Positions 1 through 5,101 of a DNA stretch of 5,577 nucleotides are shown piece by piece; the first letter of the stretch is position 1; every line of letters starts with the position of its first letter. Both the position numbers and the translations under genes were made by a program. The DNA lies in assembly GCA_025965395.1 (NCBI GenBank), contig JAOPXA010000016.1:1-5577 (forward strand), in the 5' to 3' direction. The notes under the pieces are model-generated. The model was given only the letters and a program-made list of their open reading frames with translations, was not told where the DNA came from and searched no databases. The stretch comes from Nocardioidaceae bacterium (GTDB taxonomy: Bacteria; Actinomycetota; Actinomycetes; Propionibacteriales; Nocardioidaceae).

Positions 1-866
1 GCCGCTCCTGACAGAACGTTCTTTACCTTGGCCAGCTTGACGGAATGGTCGGGCCGGCCCGCCCAAGCAGCAATCACCGGGGGCGCAATCGGGACGTTGG
101 TCACGCCCTCGCGCTGGATGGCGTCGAGGACACCGTCAGGATCGAATCCGTCGACTAGCACGACCTTCGCGCCTTGGCGCGCGGCCTGACCGAGGATCGC
201 ATTGAGCGCATACATGTGAAAGATCGGCAGCAGCCCCAGCACGATTGCACCCGGGGGCATCGTCGTGGGCTCGACGGCGGCCACTTGCTCAATGTTGGCG
301 ATCAGCGCGCGATGCGTGAGCATCACACCGCGGGGATTGCCACTCGCATCGGCCGTGTAAGGCAAGGCGGCGAGGACTTCCGGGTCGGTCGGGGACGGTG
401 GCGTCACCCCCGATGCACGAGCCAGGACGTCGGCGATGGCAAGCTCGCCGCGCTTGGCCTTGGTGCCTGAGACGACGACTTGCGGTCCGTCACTGCCCAG
501 CTTCAGGGCGCGAATCACCTCCACGCCAACCGCGTCGGTCAGGACGACGCGCAGGCCTGAGTCGGTGATGATGTGGGCGGCTTCGGACACATACCCGCGG
601 GGGTTGATCGGGACGACGACATAGCCCGCGCGGACGATCGCGAAATAGGCGGTGACCGACCCGATCGAGTTGACCGCAGCCAACCCGACGCGATGCCCAG
701 CGACGAGTCCCAGCCCCGACAGGGCGCTCGCAAGTCGGTCGATGGCCGCATCCAGCTCGGCCCACGTGATACCTGGCATCTTGGCAGCATCTTCGACGAG
801 CGCGCGGCCTTGCGGTGAGCTCGCGGCTCGGCTTCGTACGTAGTCACTGACGTTCGCAGGCACCAT
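1..866 (-). CDS. AMP-binding (acyl-CoA synthetase/ligase-like) protein, 5' part only
   Basis: This is a member of the ANL superfamily of adenylating enzymes, which activate a carboxylic acid with ATP and usually pass it to CoA. The first 288 residues are present and the rest lies beyond base 1. Visible landmarks are the N-terminal region ITWAELDA (33-40), the conserved stretch VRAGYVVVPINPR (78-90), the P-loop region LPYTADASGNPRGVMLTH (168-185) and the A5-like LPIFHMYALN (213-222). The P-loop is unusual: the common TSGTTG reads TADASG, so the normally invariant glycine is Asp173 and the following Ser/Thr is Ala174, while the frame is intact on both sides. I chose ATG 866 because VPANVSDYVRSRAA is a typical family N-terminus. 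An in-frame ATG at 887 and a GTG at 863 are alternatives; none has a clear Shine-Dalgarno. It is divergent from the HAD gene. The family is secure, but substrate and activity are unknown. Confidence 0.9.
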   Translation of the reverse strand, partial: MVPANVSDYVRSRAASSPQGRALVEDAAKMPGITWAELDAAIDRLASALSGLGLVAGHRVGLAAVNSIGSVTAYFAIVRAGYVVVPINPRGYVSEAAHIITDSGLRVVLTDAVGVEVIRALKLGSDGPQVVVSGTKAKRGELAIADVLARASGVTPPSPTDPEVLAALPYTADASGNPRGVMLTHRALIANIEQVAAVEPTTMPPGAIVLGLLPIFHMYALNAILGQAARQGAKVVLVDGFDPDGVLDAIQREGVTNVPIAPPVIAAWAGRPDHSVKLAKVKNVLSGA

Positions 867-874
867 AGGAGTCA

Positions 875-880
875 ACCATA
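875..880 (-). promoter_or_regulatory. Possible -10 element for the AMP-binding gene
   Basis: On the minus strand these bases read TATGGT, matching the TANNNT form of an actinobacterial -10. The A of ATG 866 lies nine bases downstream, about where transcription could start. With no purine-rich ribosome binding site before that ATG, a leaderless or nearly leaderless message is possible. I see no convincing -35, so this is tentative. Confidence 0.3.
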
Positions 881-902
881 GAGTCATGCGCCGTCGAACG
901 GT

Positions 903-908
903 TAGGCT
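903..908 (+). promoter_or_regulatory. -10 element TAGGCT, probable leaderless start of the HAD gene
   Basis: TAGGCT ends six bases before ATG 915, so transcription starting seven bases after the hexamer would begin on the A of the start codon. The AGGA at 911-914 touches the ATG and is too close to act as a normal ribosome binding site, which agrees with a leaderless mRNA, common in actinobacteria. The same ten bases, GGTTAGGCTC, occur at 900-909 here and at 1816-1825 before the sigma gene. No clear -35 is visible. Confidence 0.5.
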
Positions 909-914
909 CTAGGA

Positions 915-1799
915 ATGCCGGGCCCCTCAGCACCGAAGAACAGCCCGAATCTGCGGTCGCGCTCCGTCCTCGCTGGGCAAGCATCCGCCTCTGCGGCGGA
1001 GGTCGAGTCCGCCCTCGCGACAGAGCAGGACCCGCGCGTAGCGGCCTTTTTCGACGTCGACAACACCCTCATGCAAGGTGCCTCGATCTTCCATCTGGCC
1101 AGAGGCCTGCACCGACGCAAGTACTTCACGACGCGTGACATCATGCGTGCCGCCTGGCAGCAGTTCTACTTCCGGGTGATCGGCGTCGAAGATCCCGAGC
1201 ATGTGGCCGAGGCGCGCGCGTCGGCGCTCGCGTTCATCGCCGGCCACAAGGTCTCCGATCTCGAGGAGGTGGGCGAAGAGATCTTCGACGAGCACATGGC
1301 TCACAAGATCTGGCCGGGCACCAGGGCGCTCGCCCAAAGGCACCTCGATCACGGCGAGCGGGTCTGGCTCGTGACAGCGGCCCCGATCGAGATCGCCACG
1401 ACGATCGCGGGCCGGCTCGGCCTGACGGGTGCGCTCGGCACGGTCGCCGAGCACAAGAACGGCGTCTACACCGGACACATGGTCGGCGAGATGCTCCACG
1501 GCGCCGCCAAGGCCGAAGCGGTTGCGGCGATCGCCGAGCGCGAGGGTCTCGACCTGGCGCGCTGTTACGCATACTCCGACTCCCACAACGACCTCCCCAT
1601 GCTGTCGATGGTGGGCAATCCCTGCGCCGTCAACCCTGACTCGAAGCTGCGCGAGTATGCCAAGCGCGAAGGGTGGCAGGTTCGCGACTATCGCACGGGG
1701 CGCAAGGTCGCCAAGATCTCGGCCAAGGGCGCCGCGACTGCGGGCGTCCTGTTCACGGGCGTTGTCGTCACCAAGAAGCTGATTCGCCGATCACGCTGA
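915..1799 (+). CDS. HAD-IB family phosphatase (SerB-like)
   Basis: A 294-residue haloacid dehalogenase superfamily hydrolase of subfamily IB, which removes phosphate through an aspartyl-phosphate intermediate. All four HAD motifs are visible: motif I FFDVDNTL, with the nucleophile Asp47 and the acid/base Asp49; motif II VWLVTAAP, with Thr154; motif III Lys199 in HGAAKAEAV; and motif IV YSDSHNDLPML, with Asp222 and Asp226 for magnesium. Residues 55-150 form the helical C1 cap. The first 40 residues are low-complexity and poorly conserved in character. The C-terminus (about 265-294) is a short hydrophobic stretch ending KKLIRRSR and may touch the membrane. Family members are often labelled phosphoserine phosphatase, but this subtype (as in mycobacterial SerB1) has no proven substrate that I know of. 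The sigma gene follows after 51 bp on the same strand but appears to have its own promoter. Confidence 0.93.
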   Translation: MPGPSAPKNSPNLRSRSVLAGQASASAAEVESALATEQDPRVAAFFDVDNTLMQGASIFHLARGLHRRKYFTTRDIMRAAWQQFYFRVIGVEDPEHVAEARASALAFIAGHKVSDLEEVGEEIFDEHMAHKIWPGTRALAQRHLDHGERVWLVTAAPIEIATTIAGRLGLTGALGTVAEHKNGVYTGHMVGEMLHGAAKAEAVAAIAEREGLDLARCYAYSDSHNDLPMLSMVGNPCAVNPDSKLREYAKREGWQVRDYRTGRKVAKISAKGAATAGVLFTGVVVTKKLIRRSR

Positions 1800-1824
1800 C
1801 GACTTCGCCGTGCTGGGTTAGGCT
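1796..1824 (+). promoter_or_regulatory. Probable housekeeping promoter of the sigma factor gene
   Basis: CTGACG at 1796-1801 (four of six matches to TTGACA) and TAGGCT at 1819-1824 are separated by exactly 17 bp. The -35 overlaps the stop codon of the HAD gene. Transcription would start near 1831, giving a leader of about 20 bases that still includes the ribosome binding site. This is judged by eye only. Confidence 0.5.
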
Positions 1825-1838
1825 CGAGTGGTTCCGAC

Positions 1839-1844
1839 GGGGGG
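1839..1844 (+). promoter_or_regulatory. Ribosome binding site that sets the sigma factor start
   Basis: Six G residues end six bases before ATG 1851 and can pair with the CCUCC of 16S rRNA. The in-frame TTG at 1845 directly abuts this run, so ATG 1851 is the better start. Confidence 0.55.
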
Positions 1845-1850
1845 TTGGAC

Positions 1851-2564
1851 ATGGCACCAGAGCCGTACGCAATGCTGCGCGCCGCGCTTGCGTTCGCTCG
1901 CGCCCATCCGCACGCCTCCCCCCGAGCATTCGGGCTTGCGCTTTCCCTGGCCGACACCTCGCCGCATGGCGTCTCGACCCCCGGCTCGCCTGGGTGGGGT
2001 CGCACTCCTGACGCCGAGGCTCAGCGCCTCGTCGCGCTGGTCGACCTCGCCCGAGCCGGTGACGCCGAGGCATTTGGGCAGCTCTACGACCACTACGTCA
2101 GTGGCATCTTCCGGTTCGTCTACTACCGCGTCGGCACCAACGCCCTCGCCGAGGACCTGACGAGCGAGACCTTCACGCGCGGGCTTCGCTCGATCCAGAA
2201 GTTCCAGTGGCAGGGAAAGGACTTCGGCGCTTGGCTCACGACGATCGCGCGCAACCTGATCGCGGACCACTACAAGTCCAGCAGGTCGCGCCTCGAGTAT
2301 GTCTCAGACACCATCCCCGAGCCCAAGACTCGAGCCAGCAGCCCCGAGGATGGGGTCATCTCGGCGATCTCCAGCGAGTTGCTGCTCGATGCCGTCAACC
2401 AGCTTTCATCAGATCAGCGTGACTGCGTCCTGATGCGATTCATTCAAGGGCTTTCCATCGCCCAGACTGCCGAGGCGATGCAGAAGTCCGACGGTGCAAT
2501 CAAACAGCTCCAACTGAGGGCCATCCGCGGCCTCGGCAAGCTGATCTCGGAGGACCTCCGATGA
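1851..2564 (+). CDS. bldN: BldN-type ECF RNA polymerase sigma factor
   Basis: A 237-residue group 4 (ECF) sigma factor that directs RNA polymerase to CGTAAC/CGTTGA-type promoters. The sigma-2 domain spans about 61-145, with LYDHYVSGIFRFVYYRVG (78-95), the core-binding AEDLTSETF (100-108) and WQGKDFGAWLTTIARNLIAD (120-139). The linker is at about 146-172. Sigma-4 spans about 175-232, with helix-turn-helix LSIAQTAEAMQKSDGAIK (201-218). The wording of these blocks, especially FxWQGKDFGAWLTTIARNL and SPEDGV, is what I remember of Streptomyces BldN. About 55 residues precede sigma-2; Streptomyces coelicolor BldN is made as a proprotein with a long N-terminal extension, so processing is possible here but unproven. 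An anti-sigma gene follows with a BldN-type promoter between them. The TGA stop overlaps an ATG (ATGA). Family call is strong; strict orthology to bldN is inferred. Confidence 0.9.
   Translation: MAPEPYAMLRAALAFARAHPHASPRAFGLALSLADTSPHGVSTPGSPGWGRTPDAEAQRLVALVDLARAGDAEAFGQLYDHYVSGIFRFVYYRVGTNALAEDLTSETFTRGLRSIQKFQWQGKDFGAWLTTIARNLIADHYKSSRSRLEYVSDTIPEPKTRASSPEDGVISAISSELLLDAVNQLSSDQRDCVLMRFIQGLSIAQTAEAMQKSDGAIKQLQLRAIRGLGKLISEDLR
2549..2554 (+). promoter_or_regulatory. Shine-Dalgarno-like GGAGGA at the end of the sigma gene
   Basis: GGAGGA lies six bases before the ATG at 2561 that overlaps the sigma stop. It is part of a small palindrome, CGGAGGACCTCCG (2548-2560), able to form a 5-bp stem with a 3-base loop that would hide the site. 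It also encodes conserved-looking C-terminal residues of the sigma factor, so it may be coincidence. Confidence 0.4.
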
Positions 2565-2659
2565 TCGCCACGTATGTGACAACGCTCACCCGTAACTTTG
2601 TGCATACCTGCGTCGTTGACCATCGCGAGGGACCGCCGCACGGGGAGAAGCGATCATGA
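2561..2659 (+). CDS. Possible 32-codon coupling peptide between sigma and anti-sigma genes
   Basis: An ORF of 32 codons starts at ATG 2561, overlapping the sigma stop as ATGA, and ends at TGA 2657-2659, overlapping the anti-sigma ATG 2656, again as ATGA. A strong Shine-Dalgarno, GGAGGA, stands six bases before its start. The peptide begins MIATYVTTLTRNF, ends PPHGEKRS and matches no family I know. If translated, it would let ribosomes pass from the sigma gene into the anti-sigma gene, keeping the two in proportion on the read-through transcript. The DNA also contains a probable promoter, which constrains the sequence independently. A chance ORF is quite possible. Confidence 0.3.
   Translation: MIATYVTTLTRNFVHTCVVDHREGPPHGEKRS
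2591..2619 (+). promoter_or_regulatory. BldN-type ECF promoter before the anti-sigma gene
   Basis: CGTAAC at 2591-2596 and CGTTGA at 2614-2619 are separated by 17 bp. These are the hexamers I recall for sigma-BldN target promoters in Streptomyces, where the spacer is about 16 bp. Transcription would start near 2626, leaving a leader of about 30 bases before ATG 2656 that contains the GGGGAG ribosome binding site. In Streptomyces venezuelae the gene just after bldN, rsbN, is itself a BldN target, so position and sequence agree. This points to negative feedback by the sigma factor on itself. Confidence 0.72.
2642..2650 (+). promoter_or_regulatory. Ribosome binding site of the anti-sigma gene
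   Basis: GGGGAGAAG ends five bases before ATG 2656, a good Shine-Dalgarno spacing. It fixes ATG 2656 as the start over the later in-frame ATG inside the RARLMTEA segment. Confidence 0.65.
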
Positions 2660-3741
2660 CAGGTTCCTGGAGGCACCGCGATGCCGACGATTTCGCCGCG
2701 GCGCTCGACGGTGCCGTGCCTGTGCGGAGGGCGATACGCGACCTAGTCAGGACCGCGGAGGACGTCTGTGCCGCCGCCGCAGTCACACCATCGGCCGAGT
2801 TTACCGATTCTCTGCGCGCGCGGCTCATGACTGAGGCCCGCGACGTCCTTGTGGTCGAGAGGATCCCTCCGCGCACAGCGGCACCACCTTTGACGTCGCC
2901 CAGCAAGGCCCGTCGTCGCATCGCTGCCGTTGTCGGCGCACTCGTGATGTGCGGAGGGGCCGTGGGCATCGCTTCGGCGAGCGCCAACACGGTGCCCGGC
3001 GACATCCTGTACCCGGTCAAGCGGGGTCTTGAGAACACTTCACTCGCACTGAAGCGGAGTGACGCCGACCGCGGAGCTTTCCAGCTCGAACGAGCGACGC
3101 GCAGGCTCAACGAGGCAAAGCAACTCGCGGCCACTGGCGATGCCAGCGATGAGCGACAAATCGCTCAGACGATCGACGAGTTCTCCGAACAGGCACAAGA
3201 GGGATCTGATCAGCTGTTCAGCGACTTCTCCAACAACGGGGATGACGCCGCGATCGACAAGGTGTATGCGTTTGCTAGCGATTCGAGCGACAGCCTCTCC
3301 ACCCTGAGCGGCCTCGTCCCCGCCGATGCCTCCGCAGCCGTGAGCGACGCAGCGGAAGCCCTGATCACGATCACGCAACGCGCCGGCATGCTGTGCGCGG
3401 CGTGCGGCAGCGGGGCGCAGGCGAAGTCACTTGAGTCAGGCCTGCGCGGCAGCGTGGCCAAGGTGCTGAAAGGCGGCGGCGTGCCGCCATCTTCCAACAG
3501 CAAGAGCGATCAGGGCGGGTCGACCACGTCGCCGCAGGCTGGATCCCCAAGCGCGGGTGTGCCGGCTATCCCCGCGCCCACGAAGGTTGCGCCGACCACC
3601 CCGGCTCCGACGACCGACCCCGCGCCCACCCCACCGGCCGCCACGCCGTCCAATCCAATCTCAGGTCTGGTCGACCCGCTGATCGACGGCCTCCTGGGTG
3701 ATGACGGACTCATCCCTGGACTCCTGGACCCGTCGGATTAG
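2656..3741 (+). CDS. rsbN: RsbN-like membrane anti-sigma factor with DUF5667 domain
   Basis: A 361-residue single-pass membrane protein, likely the anti-sigma factor of the BldN-like protein encoded upstream. Residues 1-65 are the predicted cytoplasmic sigma-binding part (RDADDFAAALDG, then TPSAEFTDSLRARLMTEA). The basic stretch KARRR (84-88) leads into a membrane segment at about 89-110, followed by an outer DUF5667 domain with its hallmark VPGDILYPVKRGLENTSLAL (113-132) and two amphipathic helices running to about 240. A CAAC pair (Cys247, Cys250) follows. Residues 275-335 are rich in Pro, Thr, Ser and Ala and probably extended outside the membrane. The end, from ISGLVDPLIDGLLG to IPGLLDPSD, is a repeated Leu/Gly/Asp stretch of unknown role. 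There is no zinc-binding anti-sigma (ZAS) HxxxCxxC motif. Family call is good; partnership with the sigma factor rests on position, promoter and resemblance to RsbN. Confidence 0.85.
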   Translation: MTGSWRHRDADDFAAALDGAVPVRRAIRDLVRTAEDVCAAAAVTPSAEFTDSLRARLMTEARDVLVVERIPPRTAAPPLTSPSKARRRIAAVVGALVMCGGAVGIASASANTVPGDILYPVKRGLENTSLALKRSDADRGAFQLERATRRLNEAKQLAATGDASDERQIAQTIDEFSEQAQEGSDQLFSDFSNNGDDAAIDKVYAFASDSSDSLSTLSGLVPADASAAVSDAAEALITITQRAGMLCAACGSGAQAKSLESGLRGSVAKVLKGGGVPPSSNSKSDQGGSTTSPQAGSPSAGVPAIPAPTKVAPTTPAPTTDPAPTPPAATPSNPISGLVDPLIDGLLGDDGLIPGLLDPSD

Positions 3742-3786
3742 CTACGCGAACCGGGTCGTGTCTGCTCACCCATGGCCCTACCCCAA

Positions 3787-3858
3787 TCCCCACGATTTGG
3801 AGACTTAGACGCCTATCCGACCGACTCGATACGCGTATACGTATCCAAATCGTGGGGA
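3787..3858. repeat. 72-bp near-perfect inverted repeat between convergent genes
   Basis: The arms 3787-3817 and 3828-3858 pair at 27 of 31 positions around a 10-base loop (3818-3827). The outer 15 bp are perfect (TCCCCACGATTTGGA against TCCAAATCGTGGGGA), and the four mismatches are single ones at 3802/3843, 3805/3840, 3808/3837 and 3813/3832. It fills most of the 127-bp gap between the anti-sigma stop (3741) and the acyltransferase stop (3869), so a two-way transcription terminator is the simplest reading. No U-tract follows either arm, and the stem is longer than usual for a terminator. A small palindromic mobile element is an alternative. The rest of the gap (3742-3786) shows nothing recognisable. 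Confidence 0.85.
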
Positions 3859-3868
3859 AGGGATGGGG

Positions 3869-5101
3869 CTAGAAGAAGGCGCTGCCGCGCTCGACGAGGA
3901 GCTTGTAGAGGGTCTGCTGGATCGTCTCGCGCACTTGATCTGTCACGTCGAACAACAGCATCGGGTCATCCGCGGCATCAGGCTCGTATGCGTCCGTGCG
4001 GATCGGCTCGCCGAACTCGATGATCCACTTGCTCGGCAGCGGGATCAGACCAAGCGGGCCGAGAAGCGGGAAGAATGGAGTGATGGGCAAGTAGGGGACG
4101 CCGACGAGGCGCGCGAGCGAGGGCACGTTGCCGATCAGCGGATAGATCTCCTCGGCACCCACGATCGACACCGGGACGATGGGTACGCCTGCCCGCATGG
4201 CCGACGACACGAACCCGCCACGACCAAAGCGCTGAAGCTTGTAGCGCTCGGAGAACGGCTTGCCGATGCCCTTGAAGCCCTCGGGCCATACGCCAGCGAT
4301 CTCACCAGAGGCCAAGAGTAGCTCGGCGTCCTCGGTGCAGGCCAGCGTCGCCCCAGCCTTGCGCGCGAGCTGACTGATGAAGGGCAGCGAGAAAACAAGA
4401 TCGGCACCCAAAGGGCGGAGATTGCGCTGCGCGTACTTCTTGACGACATATCCCGTGACGACGCCATCGAGGGGAACGGTGCCCGAGTGGTTAGCCACGA
4501 GGAGCGCACCTCCGTCACGCGGGATGTTCTCCACGCCGCGTACCTCGAGGCGGAACCAGTTCTCGATCAGCGGCTCTGCGGCCGCGACGAGCACCTGGGT
4601 GAACTCCTCGTCGAATCCGAACGAGTCAATCGTGTAGTCACCTGAGACGCGTCGACGGATGCCCGCAAGCAGCCCCGCGACTCGTCCTTCCCAGTCTGCA
4701 CCGAGAACGCGCTGCGCCCCGTGGATCGCCGCTTGGACGATGTCGTCGAGGGGTATGCCGCGCCCGTCCTTGGCGGCTGATTCGGCGCGCGCCTCCTCGG
4801 CGAACGAGGTGTCGTCGGGGATCTCGTGCGGCTCAGCCTCGGGCTCGGGTGCGAGGCGGAGGTGGGGGGCTTCGACAGGCTCAACCCGCTCCACGGTTTC
4901 GACAGGCTGCGCGGTTTCGACAGGCTCCACCCGCGGACTCGGCTCAACCCGCGCACTCGCTTTGGCGACCGGCTTTTTCCTTGCAGCAGCCGGACCAGCC
5001 AAAGATCGCGCGGCCGCCGACGGCGTGGACTTCGAATTGCCCCGCCCAGGGTTCTTGGTGCTGCCGAGCGGCACGACGTTGGTGTCGTACGGATCCTTCA
5101 T
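3869..5101 (-). CDS. PlsC-like lysophospholipid acyltransferase family protein
   Basis: A 410-residue acyltransferase of the LPLAT superfamily, which transfers an acyl group from a thioester to a glycerolipid or related acceptor at the membrane. Residues 1-115 are low-complexity (Ala, Pro, Glu, Val), including a repeat linker at 51-79. The catalytic domain covers about 180-380: motif I NHSGTVPLD (His205, Asp212), the region ACTEDAELLL (254-263), motif III VWPEGFKG (Pro273, Glu274, Gly275) and motif IV AGVPIVPVSIVG (304-315). His and Asp are six residues apart, not the four of classic PlsC HX4D, as I recall for the MGAT-like branch and mycobacterial Rv0502. There is no signal peptide or strong transmembrane segment; PFFPLLGPLGLIPLP (342-356) is a hydrophobic patch. 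The start overlaps the epimerase stop as ATGA and has GGGAGG six bases ahead, so the two are co-translated. Substrate unknown. Confidence 0.92.
   Translation of the reverse strand: MKDPYDTNVVPLGSTKNPGRGNSKSTPSAAARSLAGPAAARKKPVAKASARVEPSPRVEPVETAQPVETVERVEPVEAPHLRLAPEPEAEPHEIPDDTSFAEEARAESAAKDGRGIPLDDIVQAAIHGAQRVLGADWEGRVAGLLAGIRRRVSGDYTIDSFGFDEEFTQVLVAAAEPLIENWFRLEVRGVENIPRDGGALLVANHSGTVPLDGVVTGYVVKKYAQRNLRPLGADLVFSLPFISQLARKAGATLACTEDAELLLASGEIAGVWPEGFKGIGKPFSERYKLQRFGRGGFVSSAMRAGVPIVPVSIVGAEEIYPLIGNVPSLARLVGVPYLPITPFFPLLGPLGLIPLPSKWIIEFGEPIRTDAYEPDAADDPMLLFDVTDQVRETIQQTLYKLLVERGSAFF
4867..4951. repeat. 18-bp periodic repeat, REP-like, in the acyltransferase coding region
   Basis: TTCGACAGGCT occurs at 4871-4881, 4898-4908 and 4916-4926, with a degenerate copy ending GGCTCAACCCG at 4941-4951. 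Offsets are 27, 18 and 18 bases, so the reading frame is kept. On the coding strand the unit reads GAGCCTGTCGAA and gives the six-residue pattern RVEPSP, RVEPVE, TAQPVE, then TVE and RVEPVE (residues 51-79). The core resembles the TTGAGCCTGTCGAAAC palindromic-type repeats I remember from intergenic regions of many actinobacteria. Origin by insertion and in-frame expansion is inferred. Confidence 0.75.

Noticed and set aside
345..362. Frameshift as the cause of the odd P-loop
   Set aside because: The same frame gives conserved family sequence immediately before (LPY) and after (GNPRGVMLTH), so the change would need substitutions and not an insertion or deletion.
927..1586. 219-codon open frame on the minus strand
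   Set aside because: It lies entirely within the HAD gene, whose four motifs are intact on the plus strand; its sequence is Arg/Gly-rich with no recognisable motif, a typical high-GC shadow.
1828..2160. Plus-strand frame starting with GTG at the predicted sigma-gene transcription start
   Set aside because: A leaderless GTG start is positionally tempting, but the frame gives a Pro/Ser/Arg-rich product overlapping the sigma gene, which has its own ribosome binding site and conserved domains.
2586..3134. 182-codon open frame on the minus strand across the anti-sigma start
   Set aside because: It is antisense to the DUF5667 protein and the promoter region, is Ser/Ala/Arg-rich, and has no motif or ribosome binding site.
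3742..3868. tRNA or small structured RNA gene in the convergent gap
   Set aside because: The stem is one long hairpin with no cloverleaf or CCA end; no other conserved RNA pattern was recognised.
4867..4951. CRISPR-like array
   Set aside because: The repeats are 11-18 bp with no unique spacers of constant length and remain in frame inside a gene.
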